Shown here piece after piece: positions 61,701 to 64,000 of a stretch of DNA of 64,000 bases. Source of the stretch: Casuarina equisetifolia (lineage: Eukaryota; Streptophyta; Magnoliopsida; Fagales; Casuarinaceae); the NCBI GenBank assembly GCA_028551475.1, contig CM052361.1, positions 16,743,274-16,807,273 of the forward strand, read 5' to 3'. The notes under the pieces were generated by a model. That model was given only the letters and a program-made list of their open reading frames with translations. It was not told the origin of the DNA and searched no databases. Position numbers and translations under genes: made by a program. Position 1 is the stretch's first letter, and every line of letters starts with the position of its first letter.

Positions 61701-64000
61701 ACTACATCAGAAAGGAATGGGATATACGACTGTGGGCGCGAAACCACGCGGATTTTCCGACTACTTTAGAATACAATATCTGGTTAATTATCCAGGATAA
61801 GGACGCACAATGGTTGATTATAACATTCATCCTACTTTAACAATTTACCACTACTTTGGACCCAGTTGGGTTTTGCTTTAGCTTATAAACGACCTTCTCT
61901 ATCAATTACGTTATCATCAAATGTTGGATCCAGGCTTGTCATTCACGTTGCTACCTTTTTCCCCAAAGAGATTGATCCTCGTCTTAAATGAAAGCCATGA
62001 AACAAAGACCTTTTGTGCTATGAGGGAGTTGGTGCAATTCGTAGGGTTGGAAGCCTTTGAACAATATGTTTCTAAGCTTGACAAGGCTACGGGAATCTAT
62101 TGGCGAGAGATCAACAGTTACTGGGATTTTTTCAAACGATCTCAATTACCCTCTTTCATCTGTCGTTGTGAAGAAAGATAATGGCCATTTATAGACAAGT
62201 AAATGGGTAATTTTGATTCATTAGAATTTGGACATGTTAAGAAATTTCCCATAGAGTCACTTATTTGCGTAGGAACTAATAACCCTTAATTTTAAGAGTT
62301 GGTGACATGGATCACCAACTGAGCCACATGGGGACAATTCTATTATTTTCTTGATGTAACAAAAGTGAGGGCCCTACAATAATTATGGATCGACCCAAAT
62401 AATTGACTTGTTTACGAAAGGGGTTCAAGCAAGTCTCCCTGCTTTATCTCAATTGCGGTAACAAAATGACTTTTAAACCTTATCAATATTGTCCTTCCTT
62501 TTCGTTCTAGGGGTCCATTAGGAATTGCATATGCAATTTCTTATACTATTTTTTCTGACTTATTATTGATTCTCCTAGTATCGATCTAGTTATTACTAAT
62601 ATAAAATAACAATAAGTGACTCATTAGAGTTCTCGAGGTCATAATTGAACTACAAAATTCTAAAGTAATATATGAACAACAGATTTTCTTAATCATTAAT
62701 TAAATCAAAACTTATTCATTCAGCTATAATAAACAAAGGTGTTAGAACAAAGAAGTATTTTATATCATTCTATTCAATAATTGGGCTCCTATTTGTCTTG
62801 ACAATGATGCCATGATGTCCTTATATCTAATTGATAGATGTCTGCAGGCCTTACATGACATAATTTGCTTCTTTGATGTGGCATTCCATGATGAAACGAA
62901 AATTAGGGAATGGGGATCCCACAAAAGCAAAAGAGTTTCCCTTTTTTTTTTTTTTTTTTTTTCTTTGGAGTATGGCTTCTTGTTCTTTCTGTAGGCCTGT
63001 AAGATATGGGAAATGCCAATTTGAATAAATGGAAGTGTGGAACCACAAAAACAGAATTTTGATGAGATCAGACATGACAGCACACTAGTCTTATGATTTA
63101 TTAAGAAGTTTATTGAGAATTCATTGTATAAACCACCATTTCTTATCTTCATATTCATGAATCTGTAGATTCGATTTCACATTGTTCACAAAATTTAGAG
63201 TCTTTCTTTTCATCCTTGTTTACTTGATAATTTCCATTAGTAAAATCCCATTCTTTTTTAGCTCAGAAATTAGTTCACTGACACAATTCATCTTATCTTA
63301 GGTTTGTTACATTTGAAATGAGAATTAAAGGTTTTGGGACCTCTCTAACTTATCTCCCACTAAACTGAGATTCTATTGACCGAACACTTACTAAGAAGAA
63401 ACTAATTCAATTTGGAAATGGTTTCTAAATTTACTAGTTGGAAAGGAAAAATTTTCATTCATTGTTAAGATTTCTTCCTATTGATTTGCACGTTCCTGAA
63501 AGATAGAAGGAAATGATTAAATTAATGAGCAAAATCATTAAGCATACAAAGGCTTATATATTGCTTGTCCACTGATTATAGTAGCAAGCACTTATTGGCA
63601 AGCTCTAATATAGTAATGTATAACTTAGCATCTCTTGTAGCATTTGCGCAAGACCAAATCCCATTAAGGCCTAAATCTCCATCTCTAATACCATTGCCTT
63701 CCTTGACTTGTTCTTCAGTGATGGATTATGTAAAATGGCATAACCTAAGCTGGAAATGTACGTGTCTTTCTATCAACCTAAAGAATTGATTTCAATATAA
63801 AACTCTAATAGTTTACTCAATAGGATCCCCCATTGGATTTTTTATCACTCATACTCAAATCCAACGATTCATTTTTGCTTATTGACCTCATATGTAATTA
63901 AGAAAGTATTTATTTTCTCAAAACGTTTTCGTTATATATTTAATCAAACATTTGAGCCTTGTTTCCACACAAAAATAAAAAAGTAAATGGTAATGTGGAT
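58800..64000. other. Gene-free right end of the window
   Basis: No supported gene. Frames at 59401-59851, 60437-60631, 61445-61840, 61921-62181 and 62760-63158 have no domain I recognise, and several run through poly-T or poly-A tracts (58938-58958, 62941-62962). A ~58-bp tandem duplication lies at 61663-61770. I see no retrotransposon motifs here, unlike the left half. Confidence 0.5.
61663..61770 (+). repeat. Tandem duplication, 2 x ~58 bp
   Basis: Units start at about 61663 (GTATATGATTGTAGGAGC) and 61721 (GATATACGACTGTGGGCGC). Both continue with (T/G)AAACCACGCG and TTCTCCGACTAC / TTTTCCGACTAC. It is locally GC-rich against AT-rich surroundings. Confidence 0.75.

Overview
This is nuclear DNA from a plant, most likely a woody eudicot. 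The genes have GT/AG introns, plant-only protein families are present, intergenic DNA is AT-rich, and several eroded LTR retrotransposons lie between genes. Grapevine (Vitis) is my guess from the general style of genes and repeats, but the sequence alone does not prove the species.

Layout. 1-13.4 kb is retrotransposon debris: a minus-strand Ty3/gypsy remnant (1 to about 3.16 kb) and a plus-strand Athila-like Ty3/gypsy remnant (about 5.3-11.3 kb), with copies of a dispersed ~120-bp repeat. 13.5-17.5 kb carries ribosomal protein eL32 (RPL32) on +, with site II and telo-box promoter motifs. 18.57-19.22 kb holds a broken RING-H2 gene on -, flanked by ~95-bp direct repeats. 23.15-24.0 kb is a Ty1/copia gag fragment, followed by a 3 x 55-bp tandem repeat. 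25.5-26.8 kb encodes an AGC-type (UNICORN-like) kinase on -. 27-35 kb has no intact gene, only satellites, a (GA)41 tract, a weak copia trace and a possible solo LTR with a perfect 35-bp inverted repeat. 35.56-44.43 kb is a seven-exon HIT/HINT nucleotide hydrolase on +. 46.47-49.74 kb is the TPR/U-box co-chaperone ligase CHIP on +. 51.1-55.5 kb is an F-box gene on - that appears split by a truncated Ty3/gypsy element. 56.4-58.6 kb is a U-box/ARM ligase (PUB9-like) on -. 58.8-64 kb shows no gene I can support.

How the genes relate. Five loci encode intact proteins: a ribosomal protein, a kinase, a HINT hydrolase, CHIP and PUB9-like. Two more (RING, F-box) are damaged. Four of the seven belong to ubiquitin-ligase families. 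They differ in family and strand and are far apart, so this looks like coincidence rather than a functional cluster. I reconstructed every intron by hand; all five intact genes join in frame and give the usual family lengths. I found no CRISPR array, tRNA or rRNA gene, and no convincing novel system. The most informative observations are the split F-box gene, the doubly damaged RING gene, and internal deletions inside the old retrotransposons.
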